Shown here in pieces: positions 53,869-64,000 of a stretch of DNA of 64,000 bases (within the stretch, counting starts at the first letter, position 1; each line of letters begins with the position of its first letter). Made by a program: the position numbers and the translations under genes. Origin of the DNA: Brachionus plicatilis (lineage: Eukaryota; Rotifera; Eurotatoria; Ploima; Brachionidae); NCBI GenBank assembly GCA_010279815.1, contig QEOQ01000207.1, positions 496,221 to 560,220 on the forward strand, given 5' to 3'. The notes under the pieces are model-generated. The model had not been told where the DNA came from and did no database searches. It saw only the letters and a program-made list of their open reading frames with translations.

Positions 53869-56029
53869 TTATTCAGTCGCCGCCCAAGTTAAAATAATCA
53901 GATCATGTGGGTTCAATTTAAGATTTTTGGTAAGCAATGGAGATTTAACTTCATAGTCGAGTTGAGTGTCCATTTGATTTTTTGTGCCTTTTATGTAATA
54001 AACCACATAGGCACGTGGTGCTATGTCATTGCTAATCGCCAAATTAACTTGAACCAGTGAACCACTAAAATTCATTGCCACTAAAAACGGTGGAAAGCCG
54101 TATGCTTTTCTAAGAAATGAAAAAATTTCATGATTGACCACTACTGGTTGGTAAGATCCCCATTGAAATGATGGCGATCGTCTTAAGTTAACCAAATTTT
54201 TGAATATACTCAAATGAGAATCGTCACATTTCAGTTGACTTGTCACATTTTCAAACTTGTAATTTGGATGAACTGGAAGCCATGTTTGGTCACATAATGA
54301 AAATCCGGCATTTTTGTCACCACTCCATTGCATCGGACTTCTACAGTAATCTCTGGATTTTTCAGCAAATAACTTGGGCTTTAAAAAAAATAAAATTTTA
54401 AAAAATAAATAAAATTTAAAATTTTAATTTGAATTTAAACTAAAATTTACTCCATATTTTTTTCCACTTTCATCCATGCACTGATCAAAAGTAAGGTTGT
54501 CTTTTGGCAAATCTTGCATGCCAATCTCCTCGCCATTGTACACCACAGCAGTTCCACCAATTAATAAATTTAAAGCATTTGCCAAATTGACATTTTCACT
54601 GCCGATTCGAGTAGCAACTCGCTTTTGGTCATGATTTCCCAATTGCCAATTGGACCAGCATTTTTTGGGCAAATGTCTATGATAATCCTCGATCAAATTT
54701 TTAACATTTTTGGGCTTAAACTCAACTCCATTTTCAGCCAGCGAACAAAATTGAAAATTTAGTGCAAAATTGGCATTCGGTCTATTGTTAAAAAAATAAT
54801 ACTGTCCAATGGCACTCAATTCAGATGTACACTCGACAATCAAGGCCTTGGTTTGATTAGTTTTTTTGCCAATTTCATCAAACATTGACCTCCACTGGCT
54901 CAAAAGTTCATAGGTTTCTGGTTGATCGGCAGTTTTTGTATGCTTTAGGCCGGAATAGTCAAGTTTATTCGACCCAGCACCTCTTACCAATGGTTCGTTG
55001 TCAAAATTTTTGTCTTCAAACAAATGTTTAAAGGCATCAATTCTGAATCCGTCAACATTTTTTTCCTCTAGCCAAAAACGCATACTTTTCTCGATCTCTT
55101 TTCTCACTGCTGCACATCTAAAATTCAAATCTGGCTGCTCTTTCAAAAATTGATGCAAATACCAAGCTTTTCTGGTTTCATTATAAGTCCATGCCGATTC
55201 TCCAAATACGGAAATCTATTCAAAAGTTTTATTTTTTTAATTGAAAAAAAGAAATAAATAAAAATTAAAAAAAAAAATTTCTTTAAAATTTATTTACATA
55301 CCCAATTAGTAGGTGGATTTATTTTGTCATCACTAGGATACCAAACGTAAAAATCACGATACGGATTTTCCGGATCATTTTTACAACTTTCTTTGAACCA
55401 GTGGTGCAAATTGGAAGTGTGATTGGGAATAAAGTCAAGTAATAAAAACATGTCTCTTTGGTGAATTTGTTGGACAAGTTCATCAAAATCTTTCATTGAT
55501 CCGTAGAGGGGGTCTATCTCGGTTAGAGAAGTAACATCGTAGCCTCCATCCTTGCCGCCTGATGGGTACATCGGCGTAATCCAGATCACCCTGGTGCCCA
55601 GCGATTTTATGTAGTCCAATTTTTTCATGATGCCTCTGAGGTCCCCAGACCCATTGTTGGTAGAATCAAAGAAAGAACGGACATAGATTTGGTAGATGAC
55701 TTCGGTCTGCCACCAGTCAAGCTTCGGTGGTCTATTCTTGATTTTTCTGCACTCGTACAAAAGAGACAGCATGCAATAAAATCCAATCCAGAAGGCAACA
55801 AAATGCAGCACAATGTCCCAGTCATCGGTGATTGTTTCTAAAATTTTCTTTCAAAATTTAAATTAAAATTTATGTTCTAAATTTTTCTTTTATCAAGTAG
55901 TATACATACATATTTAAGAGATAGGGTGTAAAAATCGCCAAAAAAGGTTAAATAAATTGCCAGTACAGGTCCAAAAACCAGACTACCAATTGAGTACAAA
56001 ACGAGTTTAGCATAGCTATTCATTTTCAT
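53869..56029 (-). CDS. SLC3/GH13-family type II membrane protein (rBAT/4F2hc or maltase-like)
   Basis: Exons 55837-55302, 55215-54451 and 54378-53869 are firm; exon 1 (56029-55987) is tentative, chosen because its G-GTAGTC donor keeps frame. Together they give 617 residues. After a short cytoplasmic N terminus there is a TM helix (about 22-43) and a Cys-containing stalk (YECRKIKN). Next comes the alpha-amylase-type ectodomain beginning DWWQTEVIYQIYVRSF near residue 57. GH13 motifs are present: DFIPNHTS, GFRIDAFKH (nucleophile Asp near 253), LIVECTSE (Glu near 321) and LGNHDQKR (Asp near 389). The catalytic triad therefore seems complete, unlike vertebrate 4F2hc. It may be an active membrane alpha-glucosidase or an SLC3A1-like heavy chain of an amino-acid exchanger. 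The stalk cysteine and TM favour the heavy chain. Confidence 0.88.
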
Positions 56030-57213
56030 AATTATGAATCTAAAAATAAAATTCAAAAATAATATTTGTCTTTGATGCCATTCCAATTTTATTTAAAGTT
56101 TAATTCCCAAACAAATCAATTTAAATTATGTTTTAAAAATAAAGTTTGATTAATGAAAATAATTGTCGACTTAATGCACTTTTGCCTGAAAGATTTAATT
56201 CTCAACTAAAAGTAATTGCATGTGTTCGTTCAAAATGAAGCCTGATTCGAAATTTATAGAATTTGGTTGTTTTAAATTTGGTATTCAAAGCAATTAAAAA
56301 ATGGGTCACACAAGTTAAAAACAAAATTGGCATAGTTTGAAAGCATTGTTTTTAATCAAGGGTCACAAATCTGCCTAGCGATGTTAATCACTATTTAGGC
56401 AACAAAAAATTTTTTAGCTCAAAAAGTAATAGAAAATTCAAAATCAAATTGTTTAAGGTAAATTTAAAATTCAAAATTTAACTGCAAATTTGATCAAAAT
56501 AAAATTTTAATTCGAATTTTTTTTTAAAATTGAATATTTATTTCATTTAAAGCTTAATTTTTATTTTGATAACAAAATTTAATCTTGATTAAAAATTCAA
56601 AAAAATTAATTCATGTTCAATCAAAACTTTGAAAATAATCATTTGAAAATTTTGAAATAAAAAAAATGAAAATAATTTTATTTAAAAAATAAAGACTAAG
56701 TTAATCTGAAATTTAAAAAAATTTAATCCAACTCATTTGGATCATTTTTTGTCATCAAGAATTTTACAGAATTTAAGAATTTTTTTTCTGCTCAAATTGG
56801 TGAAAACGAAACAAGATTGGGTTTAAATAGGAAATCAAAAATCAAGCAATTGAACCAAAGTCTGAATGCTTTAGTTTATTAAGATCTATCGATTTTAGAA
56901 AATTTTATCTTAAAAATGCCGATATTAACTAAACATTTTACCAGAGTTTAAAAAATCCTGTATTTTTTCTAAATTTAAGATCTTATATTGGATACCTAGT
57001 AAAAATATATTATAAAACAAATTATTCTCAAGAAGTATACCATTATACAAAATCAAGTAAAAATTAAATCATATGATCTATTTTATTTTTAATTTTCAAA
57101 TAAAATCGAAAAAATTAAATATCATCTAATTTCATTCCTGCTGTTCATTTAAAAAATTTTACAATCAAAAATTTAGACTAAATGAATTGAAACAAATAAA
57201 CAAAGGCTCCTTA
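56030..57213. other. Divergent promoter region between SLC3-like gene and NAGLU
   Basis: AT-rich sequence between two genes transcribed away from each other. At 56030-56090 there is a possible acceptor-like TTTTTAG before the SLC3-like ATG, so an upstream non-coding exon is possible. Nothing else is recognisable. Confidence 0.4.
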
Positions 57214-60200
57214 ATGAATCAATTATCCTTAGTTTGCTTATGCTTTCTTTTTTATTTACCAAGACATGTTTTCACAAGTAAGATTAGACTAAAAAAATTT
57301 AAAATTTAATTTTTTTAAATCAAGTTCAAACTCATCTTTTAAATCAATTAAAAAAAACAAATTTTGGCTATGAATCAGCCGTAATGGACTTGATAAACCG
57401 AATAATCGGTGAGCATCATAATGTAAATGATTTTATTGTCAAAATCGATAAGGACTTAAACTCTAAAAGTTTGGACTCATTTGAAGTAATTTTACCATTT
57501 AACTTAATAAGATTATGTTATTAAAAAATTAGCTAAGCATGGTTCAAAATGATAAGAAACTATTGATCAGAGCTAATTCGGCAGTGGCCGCCGCTTGGGG
57601 CTTCAATTACTATTTAAAATATTACACTAATAGCTCAGTATTCTGGTCTGGAAAAAATATTAATTTAGATGAATCCGATCTTCCAATTGTGCGGCAAAAA
57701 ATTCAATTATCTTCTAAAGACTTGTAATTTTAAATATAAGAAAATTTGAGTTTTTTAAAAATTAAAATAAATCAAGTGTGAGATTCTACCAAAATATTTG
57801 CACATTTAGTTATTCTTATGTGTGGTGGGACTGGTCAAGATGGCAATACGAAATTGACTGGATGGCTTTAAATGGAATAAATATGGTTTATGCTCAAACT
57901 GCTGCTGAATATCCATGGATTAAAGTTTATTAGCTAAATTAAAAAAAAAAGAATAAACTTTATTTTTAGGTATTGAGTGACATGGGTTTTACAAGACAGG
58001 AAATAGATGAGTTTTTTTCGGGACCAGCTTACTTGGCTTGGTAATAAAATAAAATTTTTTTTTTTTTTATTAAAATTTTTTAAAGGTTTCGAATGGGTAA
58101 TTTGAAAAAATTTGGCGGACCTTTGCCCGACTCATGGCACCGAGATCAACTAGGACTTCAGCTAAAAATATTGGACAGATATCGAGAGCTAGGTATCAGC
58201 TATGTTTTGCCTGCTTTTGCTGGTTTTGTTCCTGATCAAATAAGACGAATTTACCCGTTTAACAATTTTACTTCCGCATCCGATTGGATTGGGTTCAATT
58301 GTAACTTTAGTTGGTAAGTAATTAAAATTTTAAAATTTTTTTATCTCATTTAAATATTTGATTAAAATAAAAATTATTAATTTAGAATTTTTTAAAATTT
58401 TTTCTCAAATATTTAAACTTAAAGTCTGACCATGGTTGATCCACTGGACCCTTTGTTTAGCCGAATCGGAATTGCTTACAACCGAGAAGTATTCTTTTTT
58501 TTTTTTAAAACTTTAAAAAATTTAAACATGATCCAAGGTAATAAGGCTTTTCGGAGCATCTGGTTTCTATTCTGCGGATGTTTTTAATGAAATGCTTCCA
58601 AAATCAGGGTAAAGAAACTAATTGCCAACAAATAGAAAAGTAAATGCTTTTTTTAGAGACTTGGATTATTTGGCTATTGTTAATCAAGCAGTTTATGATT
58701 CTTTAATAGCTGTAGATGAAAATGCAATATGGGTAATGCAAGGTTGGGTATTTAATCAAGATTTTTGGAATAGAACAAGAGTGGAAGCTTTCTTGAGCAG
58801 AATTCCGATTGTAAAAAGAATTATTTATTTTTTTTCATCAATTTTCAAATCTTTTTACAGGGTCGTTTAATTATTTTGGATTTGTTTTCGGAGACTATTC
58901 CTCATTTTAATGATTTTTCGTCTTATTTTGGGCACAGTTTTGTCTGGAATATGCTCCACAATTTTGGCGGTGCAAATGGAATATTGTAATTCGAAAAATA
59001 AAATTAGATTTTAAAAATGATTATTTTTTTTAAAAAGTGGAGATATAGAGAAAATTAACCAGGTATTCTAATTAAATAGGTTATTTTTTTTACATTAATA
59101 ATACTTTTAAAGCTTCCGGATAAGGCACGGAAATTGCCGAATAGTTCGATGATCGGAGTGGGTATAACAATGGAAGGTAAGGATTTTTTTTCTAAAATTA
59201 TAATACAATTATTTTTTTAATCAAAGGAATTGATCAAAATGAAATGATTTACGAATTTATGCTCGAAAAAACATGGAGACAAACTCTTAACCAAAGTCAA
59301 TTTTCAAATTGGGTGCTCAATTACGCAGCCAGGCGATATATGACAAAGAATACACCCTATGTTGATCAAGATTTTCAATCAATTCTTGGCCGAATAATCG
59401 TAAATAAAATTTCAGACATTAAATTTTTTTTTCAAGAAAATTTTCACATTTACTTAGGATCCAATACTCCTTAAAATCTAATATTCTCCTGTCATATTTT
59501 GGCTGATAACTTTTAAGTAAAATTTTATAGATTAATTATAGCAGTAGAGTTTTTATGAGAGTAATAATTGTACTTTAAAAAGGACACACATTTTTGCTCA
59601 AGTTTTAAAAAATTATAAATAATAGATTTAATTTATAAAAATAATATGGGATTAAGGCAAAATTTTGATCAAGCGTAAAGTCACACTTCACATCCATATA
59701 TTTTCTACATGACAGTATTTTAGACACTTTTTTTTGTTTATATTTTTCAAGATAACTTTTAAAAAAATAGATATTTTTTTAAAAATTTTCACTCAAATGA
59801 TATTTCAAACCGCTTGTTTGTTCACTTTTTTGAATCATAAAGAAATAAAATAAAAAATTAACGAAAATATACTTATTTCTTTTGGATTTTATTTAAATAT
59901 TTTTTTATCTATTTTTTTTAAATCCATAAAATTAAGATAATTTTAAAGTTTTTCGACGAAAAAAATATTTAAATTTTTGTGTTTTCAAATTTTTTTTAAT
60001 TCTTATGTTGTGAATACTATAAATAAAGAAAATGTTAATATTTGGCTAAATTGAAGTTTCAGATCAAATTTTAAGATCAAAACGATCATTTAAAATTTCA
60101 AAACTTAATTAATTTAATGATTTTGATAATTTTTAAGAATTAAAAACTAAACATTACTAGACATGTTATATCTAATAATAGTTCATTATCAAATAAACAT

Positions 60201-62260
60201 CAAAATGATTGATCTCTAATTAATTTGACAAAAACAGTTAATAATTTAAGTAATTCAGGTTAAGTTAATTCGCAAATTCAAATTTATAACTTTTATATCC
60301 ATTCATTCAAATTGAAATAATTTTATTTTTGCACTAAAATAAATTTTAAATTTCAAAACAGTGATTTTTTTTGTCTTTAAAAGAAAATTTTCATTTAAAT
60401 CAACTAAAATATTTAAACCTATTCAATTTCAATAAAAAGGGACATTTTAAAATTTTAAATATGAAAATAAACTTGACATGACATGTCAAGTAATTGCTTT
60501 GGAAAAAATTTATTTTTTCTCTATTCTTAAAAAAAATAATAACAATTTATAATGAGATAACAATTAAACTAAATATAAATTATTTTTTCCTAAATAGAAA
60601 TAGTTTTTTTTTAAATAGTTTATTATTAGATTTGAATAAAAATATTTTTATATAAATAAAAAAGTTCCTGCCTAAATATGCTTTATTTCCTAGTATAAGA
60701 AAAAGATTTTTGACTAAATAAAAAAATACTCTTTTAAATAATTTTGTTTTTTGCTAAATATATTTAGCTCTTTTTTAAAGGACCATTATTTGATTTTGGT
60801 GGTCTTCCTCTTTTCTTTAACTGTACAAATTCACGATCACCTTCATCAAATTCTTTATTGGTCAACTTGCAAAACGCTATGTAATGCTTACAAATTCCAA
60901 ACTCCAAGAAATATATGCAAGTACAATACCTCGGTTCAGAATAGTTATCAATTTCGTCCAGTTTCAAATTATTCTCCAAATAAGCTTAATCTTAATTTAA
61001 GCTTAATTTTAATAATTTATTTATATTCAAATTATTTTTATTTAGAAAAAAACAAAACTGTTTGTAAAAGTTTTTTTTTATTTATAGAGAAAATTATTTT
61101 ATTTAAATAGAATTGTATTGTTTATATTAAGTAATTTTTTTTATATAAAAAAATTATATCTATTTAGGAAAAAAGTATTTTTATTTAAGATAATTACACT
61201 GCCATTTATAATTTGATCTTTTGGTCTTGATCTTAAACTTCAATTTGCCTATTTAAGAGGTAAAACTCAAATTGAACACAAATTAGAATAAGAAGTTAAT
61301 TGAATTATTTATTAATTTACTAATTTAAATAAAAGAAATAACCAAAATTTGATTTTTTATTATATAAAATTATTAACCTTATAATTTTATTATTTTTTTT
61401 TAGAATGTAATTTATAGGACATATGACTATCAGAACAAACAGTTATTTACAAAAAGACCAAGTTTTAATATTCGTCCTGAAGTATTAGAAATAAACTTTT
61501 AAATTATTTTTTTTCAAACCTATTTCAAAGGGCATTACTAATTTGGAACAATTTTATTCAGCTTGGGATGATTTGGTGCAAAAAGCCGATGATTTCGCAC
61601 ATTCAGCTCTATTTAGATACGATCTAATTGACTTTAGTAAGGAAGTGCTGCGCTATTTTTTTGACAATCAATATTCAAGATTAAAAAATGCTTGGAACCA
61701 AAGCGATTTGTACAAATTCAGGTAAATGAGCAATTGATTTTTTTTAAAAAGAATGACTGACTTGATTTAGCGAAATTGCGGCAAATATGATTGAAATTTT
61801 GGATGATATGGAAGAGTTGCTGGCCTCAGATGACCACTATTTGTTGTCCAGTTGGCTCAAAAAAGCAAAATCAAAAGGAAGCAATAGAGATGAAAGAATT
61901 TTGTATGAATTCAATGCTAGGTCTCAATTGACCCTCTGGGGCTTGAATTCGACAAGTGAAGTATTTGATTACGCTTGTAAAGCATGGTCAGGACTTATTG
62001 CCGAGTAAACTTTAAAAATTAAAAATCAATTTTTTTAATTTTTATTTTTAAGCTATTATAAACCAAGATGGACTATTTTTTTTAAAGAAGCTGAATTATC
62101 CATGATTCGAGGCGAGCCGATTGATAATCGGGATCTAGTTGAAAATTTACTTTTAAATGCAGAAATTCCATTTATTTTTTCAAAAAAAAATTATCCCGAA
62201 GCGCCGATCGGAAATAGCATAACAATAATTAAAAAAATTCACTCTAAATATAGACTTTGA
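57214..62260 (+). CDS. NAGLU: Alpha-N-acetylglucosaminidase (GH89), 17 exons
   Basis: Lysosomal exo-glycosidase that removes terminal alpha-GlcNAc from heparan sulfate. Exons start at 57214, 57325, 57533, 57777, 57970, 58086, 58425, 58538, 58657, 58861, 59038, 59113, 59227, 61404, 61531, 61771 and 62053. They end at 57277, 57485, 57723, 57924, 58040, 58313, 58488, 58608, 58810, 58985, 59062, 59176, 59399, 61481, 61721, 62004 and 62260. Together they code for 749 residues, near the human length. A signal peptide comes first. GH89 motifs follow in order: [50 protein letters not shown] (catalytic Glu near 327), MLHFGG-type [14 protein letters not shown] (second catalytic Glu near 455), and RYDLIDF. 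Introns are 45-53 bp except 111 bp (intron 6) and 2004 bp (intron 13). Its 3' end faces PHAX at 98 bp. Confidence 0.96.
60764..60979 (-). pseudogene. SWIM zinc-finger remnant of a Mutator-like transposase, in NAGLU intron 13
   Basis: A 71-codon minus frame has [19 protein letters not shown], matching the SWIM pattern C-x-C-x(n)-C-x-H, then [16 protein letters not shown], a basic AT-hook-like tail. This combination is typical of the C terminus of MULE-type transposases. The rest of the transposase is missing. It explains in part why this intron is about 40 times longer than the others. Confidence 0.65.
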
Positions 62261-62358
62261 TAATGTATGTAATATATGATAAAAAAATATTTTAAGCTAA
62301 TTTTTTATTTTTAAAAACTAAATCAATGCTAAAATTAATAAAAATTATTTACACTTTT

Positions 62359-63187
62359 TTAATCATCTAAACAAATAATTTTTTCTGTTGAGTTATTATC
62401 TTGTCCTGAATTTTGTTCCATTTCATCATTAGGAGCTTTTTTTGTTTCACTTGTGCGCTTTGGTTTCCGCAGTCTTTTCAGCGCTTTTTGTTTTTTCTTC
62501 CGTTCCTGATCCGGAATAAAAATCTTCGATTTTTGACAACTCAGAATTGTATCATCTTTTTTTAGCAATTGAAAAAAAACTCCCCCAGGTGTTCGTCTTC
62601 TATATCCGTCCTTAAAAATTAAATAATCAAATTTTTGTTAAAAAAAATTTTAATTTTTAATTACACTAGTGGGTATCCCTCCGCAGCTTTCAATATCTTC
62701 TGTAGCATATAACAACTCAAGGCTTTTTTTCTTCCCCAAAATTTTCACACACCGTTCTAAAATTTAAAATTATCAATTTATTTTCTTTTAATAAAATTTT
62801 TATCTATTTACTAATGACATCATCTTTTGGTTCCTGAAGGATTCGGGATATCTCTTTAGCCACTGAATCATCAGTGTCTATTTCAGAAACCCGAATATGA
62901 GATCTAGGTTTTGACTCGTCAAAAGAGATCAAAGGTCCTAGGCGTTCACCAATGTCCAGACTTGAACAGGTAGTTTCTTGGCGCACTATCTTTTTTTTTC
63001 TTCGTTGATTCTTTGGCCGAGGAATTACTTTCTCTTGGACTTTATTCTCGAATTTGTATGACTCAACACCTCGTTCTTTCTTCGGCTGGTCTTCGGAGAA
63101 ATCAATTGTTCCGATTGTTTCACATAAATTTTCCTCATTCAGTGTATCAGTCCATAAATTGAATTTTTTCAAATTTATCTTGCTCAT
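62359..63187 (-). CDS. PHAX: PHAX, phosphorylated adaptor for RNA export, 3 exons
   Basis: Adaptor that links capped U snRNA with CBC and CRM1-RanGTP for nuclear export. Exons 63187-62812, 62756-62665 and 62610-62359 give 239 residues, with introns of 55 and 54 bp. The N-terminal half is charged, with a PKNQRRKKK basic stretch (possible NLS) and acidic/Ser-rich segments. The conserved RNA-binding domain runs from AKEISRILQEPKDDVI through VKILGKKKSLELLYATEDI and CGGIPTSDGYRRRTPGGVFF. A highly basic KKKQKALKRLRKPKR tail follows, then an acidic end. Shorter than vertebrate PHAX (close to 400 residues by memory), mostly in the N-terminal half. I infer that it is functional. Confidence 0.92.
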
Positions 63188-63915
63188 TTTGATGCAAGTT
63201 ATTTCAAAATGAAATTAAAAAAAATTTCTTCGTTAAAAATTTATTATTTTAGAACTGTCATCGCAAATGTCTTAAAAATTTGAAATTTAAAATTAATCTT
63301 TTAAATAAAATTAAATATCTATGGAAAAATTATTAAAAGAGGATTTAAAAAAATAAATAATTCGATCATTTCTAAGGATCAAGTGTGATACGAAAACTCA
63401 AATCTTCATTTGGCTTTCTTTCGTTCCGGAGATAAAACAAAAAAAATAATTAAACTCTGATGTTGATAATTTAAATCACCTATACCGATTCCTTTATCTC
63501 TTCTAGTTGTATTATTATCTAAATGTTGTTTTTACAAAAGCAAAATAACATACAATGATAATAATTATACAAATATCCTTTTGTTCTCTTTATACTAGCT
63601 GATAAAAAGAAAAGATTAAAAAAAAATCAACGCTTTGCCACAAGCAAGGTAAAAAAATAGAGCAGGAGAAGTCTTAAATTTTATATGATAAATTATGGCT
63701 ATTTTTTTGTATTTATTTAAAGTCTTTATAAACGATATGTTCGAGAACTTTTTTTCTCTAATTTTTTTTTGGTGTGAAATAATTTTCAACTACTTTAAAT
63801 AAAGCCTTCTTTCATTAATTTAAATTTGTTAAATTTGTAGAAATTAAAAAAATCAAGAAAAATGATCATAGAATAAGGGCTATTTTTTTTTGAAAAAATT
63901 TTGTTTTAAAATAAA
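63188..63915. other. Upstream region of PHAX
   Basis: AT-rich, no gene recognised. The PHAX promoter must lie at the left edge. Confidence 0.4.
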
Positions 63916-64000
63916 TTTTTTTTTTTAATTGAAAATCTGACTGAATAATTTCTTTGATACCAGGCTATTTATACCCTATTATATTAGCAAAATTAATTTT
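63916..64000. repeat. Third copy of the 96 bp repeat and its left flank
   Basis: AATTGAAAATCTGACTGAAT AATTTCTTTGATACCAGGCT and on to ATTTATACCC match 10645-10710. The window ends inside it, so its right limit is unknown. Confidence 0.75.

Noticed and set aside
55837..56029. A 70-codon hydrophobic frame as a full first exon of the SLC3-like gene
   Set aside because: Using its whole length to the GTATGT at 55911 breaks phase or creates a stop at the junction; a shorter exon ending at 55987 keeps frame, so only that is proposed.
60751..61110. 119-codon plus frame in NAGLU intron 13
   Set aside because: Antisense of the SWIM finger remnant followed by AT-rich sequence; no domain of its own.

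Overview
The window is eukaryotic and very AT-rich. The genes have signal peptides, GT-AG introns mostly 45-60 bp long, and metazoan domain combinations: ADAM10, astacin with EGF and ShK domains, EGF-CFC, NAGLU and PHAX. Micro-introns, low GC and many decayed LINE, hAT, piggyBac, Tc1/mariner-like and Mutator-like remnants point to a small invertebrate. A monogonont rotifer such as Brachionus is my best guess, but it is an inference. Columns of N at 37953-38395 mark an assembly gap.

Layout. 1-5600: a short leucine-rich-repeat gene on the minus strand (1413-2246), then repeats. 5600-13630: two intronless astacin metalloprotease paralogues on the plus strand, separated by a decayed zinc-finger/RING pseudogene and a 449 bp dispersed repeat whose second copy is bracketed by 96 bp direct repeats. 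14500-17400: LINE debris and two adjacent palindromic elements, one with arms of about 360 bp. 17967-19971: an unrecognised two-exon Ser/Thr-rich gene. 21400-23650: inverted and tandem repeats and a Ty3/gypsy pol fragment. 24589-33721: a complete six-exon ADAM10 (Kuzbanian) gene whose large introns host at least four hairpin or TIR elements. 34300-47400: a transposon graveyard that includes a three-level nest (hAT inside a LINE inside another LINE) and an internally deleted piggyBac with intact TTAA duplications. 48287-49006: a small EGF-CFC (Cripto-like) gene. 49094-50305: two identical tRNA-Leu(UAA) genes in inverted orientation. 50733-53788: two intact tandem NDUFS7 genes. 53869-56029: an SLC3/GH13 type II membrane protein. 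57214-62260: a 17-exon NAGLU gene. 62359-63187: PHAX.

For ADAM10, NAGLU, SLC3-like, PHAX, LRR and both NDUFS7 genes I joined exons by hand. In each model every junction keeps frame and total coding length is a multiple of three. NDUFS7-b/SLC3-like and NAGLU/PHAX are tail-to-tail pairs with gaps of about 80 and 100 bp; SLC3-like and NAGLU are head-to-head.

The genes do not form one pathway. Most are housekeeping (complex I, heparan sulfate catabolism, snRNA export) or cell-surface/extracellular (sheddase, astacins, EGF-CFC, SLC3). The most unusual items are the EGF-CFC protein, the mosaic identity between the tandem duplicates (astacins and NDUFS7), and the hairpin and nested transposon structures with readable target-site duplications.
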